Source of the DNA: UMGS1279 sp045630265
GTDB lineage: Bacteria > Bacillota > Clostridia > Oscillospirales > Acutalibacteraceae
DNA: 12,295 nucleotides
Direction: 5' to 3'
NCBI GenBank assembly: GCA_045630265.1
Contig: JAZQSV010000047.1
Coordinates: forward strand, 1-12,295
The notes beneath the pieces are model-generated. The model was not told the origin of the DNA, did no database searches, and worked only from the letters and a program-made list of their open reading frames with translations. The position numbers and the translations under genes were made by a program. Shown piece by piece: positions 1-6,854 of the stretch. Each line of letters opens with the position of its first letter. The stretch's first letter is position 1.

Positions 1-206
1 TGGCCTCCGACTTGGATGCCTTTGGCTTCGGCAGTAACAATATAATCATACTCGGGCGCCTTTTTAAGAAGCGCTTTTGCACAGGCCACCGTAAGCTCCA
101 CGTCGCCAAACATAACAAATGCGCCAATAGAAAGGTTTTCATTTATGGGGCAGATGGGTAGGTTACGTTCTACACCTGCAATATTCATTTTATAGTAGTT
201 AGGCAT
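1..206 (-). CDS. Phosphoribosyltransferase family protein (APRT-like), 5' part only
   Basis: This is the first 68 codons of a gene that runs off the left edge, read on the minus strand from an ATG at 206. The start of the protein has YYKMNIAGVERNLPICPI, then IGAFVMFGDVELTVACAKAL, then TAEAKGI. This pattern matches clostridial COG0503 phosphoribosyltransferases related to adenine phosphoribosyltransferase, cytosolic enzymes that join a purine-type base to PRPP. The PRPP-binding loop and catalytic region lie outside the window, so substrate cannot be assigned. A second in-frame ATG at 188 is possible, but the residues from 206 onward look like family sequence and the promoter sits closer to that start. 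The ribosome binding site is weak (GGACGG). The gene is divergent from secA and has its own promoter at 240-267. I am confident of the family and unsure of the substrate. Confidence 0.75.
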   Translation of the reverse strand, partial: MPNYYKMNIAGVERNLPICPINENLSIGAFVMFGDVELTVACAKALLKKAPEYDYIVTAEAKGIQVGG

Positions 207-239
207 AAAAATCCGTCCAATCTTTAAAAGTATATTTTA

Positions 240-267
240 ATTATACTACCATTTTCCGAAAAGTCAA
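240..267 (-). promoter_or_regulatory. Sigma-A-type promoter for the phosphoribosyltransferase gene
   Basis: On the minus strand, TTGACT (267-262) is followed by a 16-bp spacer and a perfect TATAAT (245-240). Transcription would begin near 233, leaving a leader of about 27 nt before the ATG at 206. The last 16 bases of this promoter are identical to those of the trpB promoter at 4319-4334. Confidence 0.75.
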
Positions 268-294
268 TAAGAGTAAAATATTTACAAATTATAC

Positions 295-323
295 TTTATT
301 TTTGGCCTAGCTTTTGATATAAT
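295..323 (+). promoter_or_regulatory. Probable secA promoter
   Basis: TATAAT at 318-323 is preceded by TGA, giving an extended -10 element. A weak -35 (TTTATT, 295-300) lies 17 bp upstream. The divergent region 207-385 is very AT-rich and otherwise holds only the minus-strand promoter. No other good promoter was seen before the ATG at 386. The extended -10 is the main support. Confidence 0.5.
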
Positions 324-385
324 ATATTATGTATTATTTTGTAATTGTTTTTTAATTTTCATATATTGGGATTAGAGGTTTTAAT

Positions 386-3124
386 ATGAATATTTTAAGA
401 AAGCTTTTTGGCGATTACAGTGCTAAGGAAATCAAGCGCCTTATTCCTATAAGGGACAAGGTTTTGTCCTTTGAAGAGGAGTACAGGGCACTATCCGACA
501 CCGAGCTTAAAGCAAAAACTGCTGAATTTAAAAATAGACTAGAGGGGCTTGAGACCCTTGATGACATTTTACCAGAGGCATTTGCCGTTTGTAGGGAGGC
601 GGCCGACCGTGTACTTGGTATGCGCCATTTTCCTGTGCAAATTTTAGGCGGTATTGTTTTGCACCAAGGCCGAATTGCCGAAATGAAAACTGGTGAGGGT
701 AAAACTCTTGTAGCTACCCTTCCTGCTTATCTTAATGCACTTTCGGGCAAGGGTGTTCATATCGTAACGGTTAATGACTATCTTGCTAAGCGTGACTCTG
801 AGTGGATGGGAAAACTATATAGCTTTTTAGGACTTAAGGTAGGCCTTATTATACACGGCATGACAAATGAAGAGATAAAGCAGGCATATAATACCGATAT
901 TACCTACTGCACCAATAATGAGCTTGGCTTTGATTATCTTCGCGATAATATGGTTATTTATAAGGAGCGTAAGGTACAAAGAGGACACAACTTCGCCATT
1001 GTGGATGAGGTTGACTCCATTTTAATTGACGAGGCAAGAACTCCCCTTATTATTTCGGGCAAGGGAGATAAATCTACCGACCTTTATACCGCTGCCAATC
1101 GTTTTGCAAAATCCCTTAAAATGGTTAAGGTTAAGGAAACCGACGATAAAGCAAGCGATGAGGAAACCAATTACGATGGCGACTATGTAGTAGATGAAAA
1201 GGCAAGGACCTGTACTCTTACACCCAGCGGAGTTAAAAAGGCTGAGGAGGCCTTTAAACTTGAAAACCTAAACGATGCCGAAAATATGACAATAGCCCAC
1301 CACATAAATCAGGCCATTCGCGCTTATGGTATTATGAGAAGGGACGTTGATTATGTTGTAAAAGACGGCGAAGTAATAATTGTCGACGAATTTACAGGCC
1401 GTCTTATGTTCGGAAGAAGGTATAACGAGGGGCTCCACCAAGCTATCGAAGCCAAGGAAGGGGTTAAAATTGCCGATGAATCAAAAACCCTTGCAACCAT
1501 TACTTTCCAGAATTTCTTCAGACTTTATTCCAAGCTTTCGGGTATGACTGGTACTGCTAAAACAGAAGAGCTTGAATTCCAAAAAATCTATAGCTTGGAC
1601 GTTATTGAAATTCCCACAAACAAACCTGTTATAAGGTTGGACGATAACGATGTTATCTATAAAAACGAAAGAGCAAAGTTCGGCGCAGTTATAGAAAAAA
1701 TTAAAGAAAGCCATGAAAAAGGTCAGCCCGTTTTGGTGGGCACCATTACTATTGAAAAGTCCGAGCTACTTAGCAGTATGCTTAAAAAGAGTGGCATTAA
1801 GCATAACGTTTTGAATGCCAAGCACCACGAAAAAGAGGCCGAAATTGTAGCGCAGGCAGGCAAGCCCTATGCCGTTACCATTGCTACAAATATGGCGGGA
1901 CGCGGTACCGATATTATGCTTGGCGGTAACGCCGAATTTATGGCAAGGACCGAACTTAGAAAAATCGGGTACAGCGAGGAAATTATTGCTGAAGCCACAG
2001 GTTATGCAGATACAGATAATGCCGATATTTTAAAGGCAAGAAAAGAATACGCCGAATTTTTAAAGACTTTTAAGGAAGAAATTGCACCTGAGGCTGAAAA
2101 GGTAAAAAAAGCGGGCGGACTGCTTATTATCGGTACAGAAAGGCACGAATCCAGACGTATTGATAATCAGCTTCGCGGACGTGCGGGACGTCAGGGAGAC
2201 CCAGGTGAAACAAGGTTTTACGTATCCTTAGAGGACGATTTAATGCGTCTTTTCGGCGGCGATAGAGTTTACACCATTATGGATGCCCTGAAGGTTGATG
2301 AAAATCTGCCGCTTGAAACTAAAATTCTTTCCTCTTCCATTGAAAGCGCGCAGGCGCGCGTAGAGGCAAGAAACTTTAGTATTCGTGAAAATATTCTACA
2401 GTATGATGACGTTATGAATAAACAAAGGGAGCTTATCTATACCCAAAGAAATCAGGTTCTTGACGGTGAGGATATAAAAGATAAGGTTCGTAATATGATA
2501 AGGGATACAATCGGAGAAATTGTCAATACTTATCTTACAGACCCCGTTGTTCATGACAATTGGGATCTAGACGGACTTAGAAATCATCTACTCGGTTGGG
2601 TTACCGATGAAACCGACCTTCGCTTTACCACCAAAGAGCTTGGAGAAACCTCTATAGAAGAGGTTGAAGATATGCTTCTAAACAAGGTATTTGACGGACT
2701 GGATAGGCGCGAAGAAGAATATGGCAGCGAGCTTATGCGCGAGGTGGAGAGGGTTATGCTTCTTCGCACCGTTGACGAGCATTGGATGGACCATATTGAC
2801 GCTATGGATGAGCTCAGACAGGGTATTGGACTTCGTCAGTACGGACAAAGAAACCCCGTTGTTGACTACCGTAACGAGGGCTCGGATATGTTCGATGCTA
2901 TGATAGAATCAGTACGCCGCGAAACTGCAAAAAGGGTTATTACTGCCCGCGTTAAAAGGCAGGAGGACGTAAAGCGCGAAAAGGTTGCCGAGGAGCATGG
3001 TACCTCTGGCGACGGAACACTTAGCAAAACCGTTAGAGGAAAGGGCGCAGTAGGTAAAAATGCGCTTTGCCCTTGCGGAAGCGGTAAAAAGTATAAGCGC
3101 TGTTGCGGTAAGGATGAGGACTAG
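386..3124 (+). CDS. secA: Protein translocase subunit SecA
   Basis: This is the ATPase motor that pushes preproteins through the SecYEG channel; it acts in the cytosol and at the membrane. The 912-residue length is normal for the family. Visible elements in order are Walker A in KTGEGKT (residues 101-107), Walker B DEVD (207-210) followed by SILIDEARTP, the VDEFTGR stretch (333-339), GMTGTAKTE (387-395), NBD2 motifs AGRGTD (504-509) and QLRGRAGRQGD (595-605), and the helical scaffold/wing region. A C-terminal zinc-binding SEC-C tail carries C895-x-C897 and C906-C907, which bind SecB or the ribosome in other species. The ATG at 386 has AGAGG about 8 nt upstream. No terminator follows; the next gene begins 22 nt after the stop. 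No key residue is missing, so this is the housekeeping SecA. Confidence 0.98.
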   Translation: MNILRKLFGDYSAKEIKRLIPIRDKVLSFEEEYRALSDTELKAKTAEFKNRLEGLETLDDILPEAFAVCREAADRVLGMRHFPVQILGGIVLHQGRIAEMKTGEGKTLVATLPAYLNALSGKGVHIVTVNDYLAKRDSEWMGKLYSFLGLKVGLIIHGMTNEEIKQAYNTDITYCTNNELGFDYLRDNMVIYKERKVQRGHNFAIVDEVDSILIDEARTPLIISGKGDKSTDLYTAANRFAKSLKMVKVKETDDKASDEETNYDGDYVVDEKARTCTLTPSGVKKAEEAFKLENLNDAENMTIAHHINQAIRAYGIMRRDVDYVVKDGEVIIVDEFTGRLMFGRRYNEGLHQAIEAKEGVKIADESKTLATITFQNFFRLYSKLSGMTGTAKTEELEFQKIYSLDVIEIPTNKPVIRLDDNDVIYKNERAKFGAVIEKIKESHEKGQPVLVGTITIEKSELLSSMLKKSGIKHNVLNAKHHEKEAEIVAQAGKPYAVTIATNMAGRGTDIMLGGNAEFMARTELRKIGYSEEIIAEATGYADTDNADILKARKEYAEFLKTFKEEIAPEAEKVKKAGGLLIIGTERHESRRIDNQLRGRAGRQGDPGETRFYVSLEDDLMRLFGGDRVYTIMDALKVDENLPLETKILSSSIESAQARVEARNFSIRENILQYDDVMNKQRELIYTQRNQVLDGEDIKDKVRNMIRDTIGEIVNTYLTDPVVHDNWDLDGLRNHLLGWVTDETDLRFTTKELGETSIEEVEDMLLNKVFDGLDRREEEYGSELMREVERVMLLRTVDEHWMDHIDAMDELRQGIGLRQYGQRNPVVDYRNEGSDMFDAMIESVRRETAKRVITARVKRQEDVKREKVAEEHGTSGDGTLSKTVRGKGAVGKNALCPCGSGKKYKRCCGKDED

Positions 3125-3146
3125 GTAATTTCGGGAGGAATTACGC

Positions 3147-4295
3147 TTGAAAAACTCAGAAAATAAAAGAGAACTGCCTATTTTAAACGGGTCGTGGGTT
3201 TCACTTCTTTTGGTAGGTGTAGTTTTAATTATTTTCTACAAAACAATAGATAAACTGCCTAGTGTCTTTGCGGCACTAGGCAGTTTTATAACGGTTTTAA
3301 GCCCTATATTTTTAGGGGTTGTAATCGCTCTGCTGCTTTATAAACCAAGTTTTAAATTGGAAAGAGTTTTTTTGAAGGCAAAATCTGAATTTTTGCTAAA
3401 ATACGCTAGAGGGTTTTCCGTACTTTTGTGCTATGTTTTGTTATTTATAATGCTAGGCGTAATACTTTATTTAATTATCCCTAAAATTATAGTAAGCGCC
3501 TTAAATTTTTTAGAATCCTTACCCGATTATTATAACTCTTTTTTAAATTTTTTAGAAGAAAAGGCGGGGCAGGACGGCAAGATTTTTGGTATTAGTATAG
3601 AAAAAATAACCGATGTTTTTGACATTGAAAGGCTTTCCTCCTACTTTGATTTTAGTGCTCTTAAAAGGTATGCAGGCGGAATGGTGAAGGTAGCGGGGAT
3701 TATTGTAGACGTATTTTTGTCTGTGGTTATTTCAGTATATCTGCTCTTGGGCAGGGAAGATATTATACGGGTGTGTGGACAACTTATGCGCCTTATTATG
3801 CCCCAAAAAATCACTCTGGTTACAAGAAAAGTGATTTTTCGTTCGGGTAAAGTATTTTACAATTTTCTTTACAGTCAAATCATAGATGGCGCTATTGTAG
3901 CGGCACTTTGTACCGTTTCATTCTCCCTCGCCGGAACACCCTATGCCGTTTTGCTTGGTGTTTTAATGGGAATATGTAATTTAGTTCCTTATTTTGGTGC
4001 CCTTACAGGCGGAATTATTACTGTTTTTATAACCCTAATTTCTACGGGGGATTTAATAAAGGCGGTAATAGCTTTGGTAATAGTTCTTGCGGTGCAACAG
4101 CTCGATTCAAATATAATTCAGCCAAAGCTGGTTTCCAATTCGGTGGGGCTAAAGCCAATATACGTGCTTATATCTATAATAATCGGTAGCGGTCTTTTTG
4201 GGTTTGCCGGTATTATTTTGGCGGTGCCGGTGGTTGCCGTTATAAGAATATTTATACTTGAATATGCAAATAAAAAGGAAACTTTAAAAGAATAA
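3147..4295 (+). CDS. AI-2E family (PerM/YtvI-type) membrane protein
   Basis: A 382-residue polytopic inner-membrane protein of the family PF01594. Hydrophobic segments are at about 16-33, 38-65, 88-112, 178-201, 245-275, 281-300, 303-317 and 338-370. A soluble stretch of about 120-175 and the conserved NLVPYFGALTGG (278-289) and QQLDSNIIQPK to VGLKP (317-337) blocks are family signatures. Members have been described as autoinducer-2 exporters or sodium/proton antiporters, but most have no tested substrate and I assign none here. The start is a TTG at 3147 with GGGAGGA 7 nt upstream. It lies 22 nt after secA without an intervening terminator, so it is probably cotranscribed. Codons 36-47 form a perfect 13-bp hairpin with a downstream U-run (3252-3287), which is odd for coding sequence. 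No clear terminator follows the TAA; the next promoter begins 10 bp later. Confidence 0.9.
   Translation: MKNSENKRELPILNGSWVSLLLVGVVLIIFYKTIDKLPSVFAALGSFITVLSPIFLGVVIALLLYKPSFKLERVFLKAKSEFLLKYARGFSVLLCYVLLFIMLGVILYLIIPKIIVSALNFLESLPDYYNSFLNFLEEKAGQDGKIFGISIEKITDVFDIERLSSYFDFSALKRYAGGMVKVAGIIVDVFLSVVISVYLLLGREDIIRVCGQLMRLIMPQKITLVTRKVIFRSGKVFYNFLYSQIIDGAIVAALCTVSFSLAGTPYAVLLGVLMGICNLVPYFGALTGGIITVFITLISTGDLIKAVIALVIVLAVQQLDSNIIQPKLVSNSVGLKPIYVLISIIIGSGLFGFAGIILAVPVVAVIRIFILEYANKKETLKE
3252..3287 (+). terminator. Terminator-like perfect hairpin inside the AI-2E family gene
   Basis: A 13-nt arm (AAACTGCCTAGTG, 3252-3264), a 9-nt loop and the exact reverse complement (3274-3286) are followed by a run of four T (3284-3287, three of them in the stem) and ATA. 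The element has the form of an intrinsic terminator but lies within codons 36-47 of the gene that starts at 3147. A chance match of this length at this loop size is unlikely in 12 kb. It could end part of the secA transcripts, or attenuate the membrane protein gene when that gene is poorly translated. That it is a perfect inverted repeat is seen directly; its function is inference. Confidence 0.55.
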
Positions 4296-4305
4296 AGCTT
4301 TCTTA

Positions 4306-4334
4306 TTGACAAAATGATAAAATGGTAGTATAAT
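4306..4334 (+). promoter_or_regulatory. Consensus sigma-A promoter for the T-box/trpB unit
   Basis: TTGACA (4306-4311), a 17-bp spacer and TATAAT (4329-4334) match the consensus at all twelve positions. Transcription should start near 4341, just before the T-box leader. A consensus promoter fits a gene whose control is exerted after initiation, by the T-box. Confidence 0.9.
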
Positions 4335-4340
4335 ACAAAA

Positions 4341-4617
4341 AACTAAAAATATAAAACCTGTGAATAAGAGAAGTAGGAAAGGTCAGTTTTTTAAAAGAGA
4401 GCCGCGCTTGGTGGAAAGTGGTAAAAAACCCTTTTTGAATGGACTTATGAGGGCAATCCGAACGGGAAACTCAGTAGGTGCGACGGGGACTCCGCCCGTT
4501 ACAAAGGAGCGCATATATAGGTATGCGAAAAGGTGCATTCTGTTTTGAATGAATTTGGGTGGTACCGCAGGAATTTTAACTCTTGTCCCATTGTTGGGGC
4601 GGGAGTTTGTTTTTTAT
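4341..4617 (+). promoter_or_regulatory. Tryptophan-specific T-box riboswitch upstream of trpB
   Basis: A T-box leader senses uncharged tRNA and allows readthrough of a terminator. Stem I closes by ATAAG (4364-4368) with CTTAT (4444-4448). The specifier loop has AGTA on the 5' side (4372-4375) and GAA-TGG-A on the 3' side, giving a UGG (Trp) specifier at 4440-4442. The distal region shows the AGAGAG and GGTGGAA motifs (4396-4416). Stem II is closed by AACGGG (4461-4466) with CCCGTT (4495-4500). Stem III is CGCATA with TATGCG (4510-4527). The conserved TGGGTGGTACCGC T-box sequence is at 4556-4568 and contains the tRNA-acceptor-pairing UGGU. The terminator is listed separately. The Trp specifier agrees with the downstream trpB. 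Confidence 0.95.
4578..4617 (+). terminator. T-box regulated intrinsic terminator
   Basis: A 13-bp stem, including several G-U pairs, joins 4578-4590 to 4595-4607 around a TTGT loop, followed by TGTTTTTTAT. The T-box sequence at 4556-4568 would form the competing antiterminator when uncharged tRNA-Trp is bound, so low tryptophan should allow transcription of trpB. Confidence 0.9.
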
Positions 4618-4632
4618 AAAGGAGCTTTATTT

Positions 4633-4671
4633 ATGGGACTTATACGATGGCGAGGTAAAATTTTAAATTAG
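4633..4671 (+). CDS. Possible 12-codon ORF with one Trp codon between T-box and trpB
   Basis: A short ORF (MGLIRWRGKILN) begins 16 nt after the T-box U-run. It has a strong ribosome binding site, AAAGGAG at 4618-4624, with 8-nt spacing. It ends with TAG at 4669-4671, 32 nt before the trpB ATG. Codon 6 is TGG. It could be a translated leader peptide adding a second tryptophan-dependent step, or a chance ORF behind a fortuitous binding site. No known leader peptide is recognised. The ribosome binding site is the best evidence that it is translated. Confidence 0.35.
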   Translation: MGLIRWRGKILN

Positions 4672-4703
4672 CTTTTAAAATACATACATGGGAGATTTAT
4701 GTT

Positions 4704-5939
4704 ATGAATAAATATAAGGATTTTGATAATTATTTAAAGGAATTCCCCGACGAAATGGGCTATTTTGGGGAGTATGGCGGTGCTTATCTTCCACAGGAGC
4801 TGGAGCCCGCATTTAAAGAAGCAAGCGACGCTTATGAGGCTATTTGCCATTCGGCCCAGTTTATAAACGAGCTTAGAAGAATAAGAAAAGAATTTCAGGG
4901 CAGACCCACACCGGTTTACCACTGCGAGCGACTTTCAAAACTTTTTGGTAATTGCCAAATTTATTTAAAGCGCGAGGATTTAAACCATACCGGCGCACAT
5001 AAACTAAATCACTGTATGGGTGAGGGCTTACTAGCTAAATATATGGGCAAGAAAAAGCTTATTGCCGAAACGGGTGCAGGACAACACGGTGTTGCCCTTG
5101 CAACTGCTGCCGCATACTTTGGTATGGAATGTGATATTTATATGGGTGAAGTGGATATTGAAAAACAACACCCCAACGTTATCCGTATGAAAATGCTTGG
5201 CGCAAACGTTATCCCCGTAACTAAGGGTCTTAAAACATTAAAGGAAGCGGTTGACGCTGCCTTTGAAGCATATCTTAATGAATATAAGGATGCCATTTAC
5301 TGTATTGGCTCGGCGCTTGGCCCCCATCCTTTTCCAAAGATGGTTAGAGATTTTCAGTCGGTTATAGGTATAGAGGCAAGAGAGCAATTTCTTAGTATGA
5401 CCGGCATTATGCCTGATGCTGTTTGCGCCTGTGTAGGCGGCGGCTCTAACTCGCTTGGAATGTTTACTCCTTTCCTTGCCGACCCTGTTGAAATTTATGG
5501 CGTAGAGCCACTAGGTAAGGGTAGTGCAGTAGGTGATCACGCGGCAACAATGCAGTTTGGCACCAAGGGACGTCTTCACGGCTTTGACAGTTACCTTTTG
5601 CAGGATGAAAAGGGCGAGGCACTACCAGTTTACTCTATAGCAAGTGGCCTTGACTACCCAGGAGTTGGTCCCGAACATGCATATTTAAGGGATGCTAAAA
5701 GGGTAAATTACGTAACCGCCACCGATGATGAGGCAATGGAGGCGTTCTTCCTTCTTTGTAGGTATGAGGGTATAATTCCTGCTATTGAAAGCGCACACGC
5801 ACTTGCCTATGCAATTAAATATGCTAAAGAGCACAGCAGCGGCTCAATTTTGGTTTGCCTTTCGGGTAGGGGCGATAAGGATATTGACTACGTATATGAA
5901 AAATACGGCACAGGTGAAAAATTTAATTTAGATAGATAA
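4704..5939 (+). CDS. trpB: Tryptophan synthase beta subunit, stand-alone
   Basis: A PLP enzyme that condenses indole with L-serine to give L-tryptophan in the cytosol. The 411 residues carry the TrpB signature: FGEYGGAYLPQEL (21-33), the PLP lysine in NHTGAHK (K100), the catalytic glutamate in AETGAGQHG (E122), the phosphate-binding GGGSN (245-249), GLDYPGVGP with D317, and SGRGDKD with S387. The sequence after the lysine is LNHC rather than the usual INNA, a small departure. The ATG at 4704 has GGGAG 9 nt upstream. No trpA or other trp gene lies on either side: the unit is promoter, Trp T-box, trpB and terminator. That suggests tryptophan from salvaged indole, or a trpA located elsewhere. 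The T-box should raise expression when charged tRNA-Trp is scarce. Confidence 0.96.
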   Translation: MNKYKDFDNYLKEFPDEMGYFGEYGGAYLPQELEPAFKEASDAYEAICHSAQFINELRRIRKEFQGRPTPVYHCERLSKLFGNCQIYLKREDLNHTGAHKLNHCMGEGLLAKYMGKKKLIAETGAGQHGVALATAAAYFGMECDIYMGEVDIEKQHPNVIRMKMLGANVIPVTKGLKTLKEAVDAAFEAYLNEYKDAIYCIGSALGPHPFPKMVRDFQSVIGIEAREQFLSMTGIMPDAVCACVGGGSNSLGMFTPFLADPVEIYGVEPLGKGSAVGDHAATMQFGTKGRLHGFDSYLLQDEKGEALPVYSIASGLDYPGVGPEHAYLRDAKRVNYVTATDDEAMEAFFLLCRYEGIIPAIESAHALAYAIKYAKEHSSGSILVCLSGRGDKDIDYVYEKYGTGEKFNLDR

Positions 5940-5946
5940 ATTTTGG

Positions 5947-5984
5947 GCGGTCGACACTTATTGGTGCCGACCGCTTTTGCTTTT
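5947..5984 (+). terminator. Intrinsic terminator after trpB
   Basis: GCGGTCG (5947-5953) pairs with CGACCGC (5968-5974), with a single A/C mismatch and a further CAC/GTG pairing around a six-base loop. TTTTGCTTTT follows. It lies 8 nt after the trpB stop and isolates trpB as a single-gene unit. Confidence 0.9.
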
Positions 5985-5993
5985 AAATTGTGG

Positions 5994-6022
5994 TTGAAAA
6001 AGGTCGGTATATTTGGTATAAT
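5994..6022 (+). promoter_or_regulatory. Promoter of the DRTGG/GHKL/HydS operon
   Basis: TTGAAA (5994-5999), a 17-bp spacer and a perfect TATAAT (6017-6022). Transcription would start near 6029, leaving a leader of about 26 nt before the GTG at 6055. Confidence 0.8.
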
Positions 6023-6054
6023 TAAAATATACTAAAAGCGAAGAGGTGTATTTT

Positions 6055-6402
6055 GTGACAATATTGGATGTAAAAAACATTCTTTCCGCAACAGTTATTT
6101 GCGGTGAGGAATTCTTAGAAAAAGAGGTTCATACCGCTTGCGGCTCTGATATGATGAGTGACGTTTTGGCCTTTGTCAAGGACCAGTCTGTGCTAATTAC
6201 CGGTCTTTGCAACTCTCAGGTTATTCGTACCGCCGAAATGATGGATATGGTTTGTATTTGTTTTGTGCGCGGTAAAAGACCTGATGATACAATGATAGAG
6301 CTTGCACATGAATATGGCATCGTTTTAATGGCCACCGAGCAAAGAATGTTCTCTGCTTGCGGCAAGCTATATGAGGCGGGTCTCAGAGGAGGCGCTAAAT
6401 AA
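6055..6402 (+). CDS. DRTGG domain protein
   Basis: A small cytosolic protein of 115 residues that resembles the stand-alone DRTGG domain (PF07085). It shows an N-terminal DVKNIL and EVHTACGSDMMSDVL segment, a VLITGLCN stretch, VCICFVRGKRPDD, and a C-terminal GIVLMATEQRMF and GKLYEAG. The domain is a putative ligand-binding module also found in phosphotransacetylase and kinase-linked proteins; its ligand is unknown. I place the start at GTG 6055, because GAGGTG (6043-6048) then lies 6 nt upstream. An earlier in-frame GTG at 6046 overlaps that binding site and is unlikely. It is the first gene of a tight operon, its TAA overlapping the next ATG by one base. The neighbours are a GHKL ATPase and a HydS-like protein, an arrangement seen near hydrogenase genes in Clostridia and Thermotogae. 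Confidence 0.8.
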   Translation: MTILDVKNILSATVICGEEFLEKEVHTACGSDMMSDVLAFVKDQSVLITGLCNSQVIRTAEMMDMVCICFVRGKRPDDTMIELAHEYGIVLMATEQRMFSACGKLYEAGLRGGAK

Positions 6403-6824
6403 TGGGCGCTGCAATGAAACTGCATTTTGAGGTATCGGGCGAGGACTTTACAAGGGCAGGCGAGGCATCGGCCAAGGTTAAATCCAAGCTACGCCAAATC
6501 GGTATTGACCCCAACGTTGTAAGAAAGGTTGCTATTGCCCTTTACGAGGGTGAGATTAACCTTGTAATTCACGCGGGGGGCGGCGAAATATTTGTGGAAA
6601 TTTCCCCTGAGGAGATAAATATGGTCCTTAAGGATGAGGGCCCCGGTATTGCCGATGTGGAAAAGGCAATGACTGCCGGTTATTCAACTGCCAGCGAAAA
6701 TATCCGTTCTCTTGGCTTTGGAGCGGGTATGGGTCTTCCAAATATGAAAAAATATACCGATGAAATGAGAATTGAAACTGAGCTTGGCAAAGGTACCACA
6801 ATTTATATGAAAGTAAAGCTTTAG
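6402..6824 (+). CDS. RsbT/SpoIIAB-like GHKL ATPase (putative anti-sigma or serine kinase)
   Basis: A 140-residue single-domain protein of the HATPase_c fold used by RsbT, RsbW and SpoIIAB, which bind ATP and phosphorylate or bind partner proteins. The N-box region is YEGEINLVIHA (48-58, N53). The G1 box is DEGPGI (78-83), the glycine-rich lid is GFGAGMGLPN (105-114), and GTT is at 131-133. Nothing outside this domain is present, so it cannot be a membrane sensor kinase. The ATG overlaps the preceding stop by one base (TAATG) and is served by GAGGAGG at 6386-6392. A later ATG at 6414 is too far from that site. No sigma factor, anti-anti-sigma or PP2C phosphatase gene is next to it, so its partner is unknown. 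The conserved company of HydS-type proteins suggests it relays a redox or hydrogen signal; that is inference. Confidence 0.85.
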   Translation: MGAAMKLHFEVSGEDFTRAGEASAKVKSKLRQIGIDPNVVRKVAIALYEGEINLVIHAGGGEIFVEISPEEINMVLKDEGPGIADVEKAMTAGYSTASENIRSLGFGAGMGLPNMKKYTDEMRIETELGKGTTIYMKVKL

Positions 6825-6854
6825 TGAGAGTGACATACCCTGGGAGGTGGCAAA

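Noticed and set aside
2346..2359. GC-rich GCGCGC repeat inside secA
   Set aside because: The 6-bp arms with a two-base loop cannot form a useful hairpin, and the bases encode a normal SecA segment.
4293..4306. AT-rich imperfect palindrome after the AI-2E family gene as a terminator
   Set aside because: The stem is weak, without GC content or a U-run, and it merges with the -35 of the next promoter.
4360..4548. 62-codon open frame over the T-box
   Set aside because: It lies entirely within the T-box stem I to III region, has no ribosome binding site, and its sequence is explained by RNA structure.
6046..6054. GTG at 6046 as the start of the DRTGG protein
   Set aside because: This GTG is part of the GAGGTG ribosome binding site for the GTG at 6055, so using it would leave no binding site.
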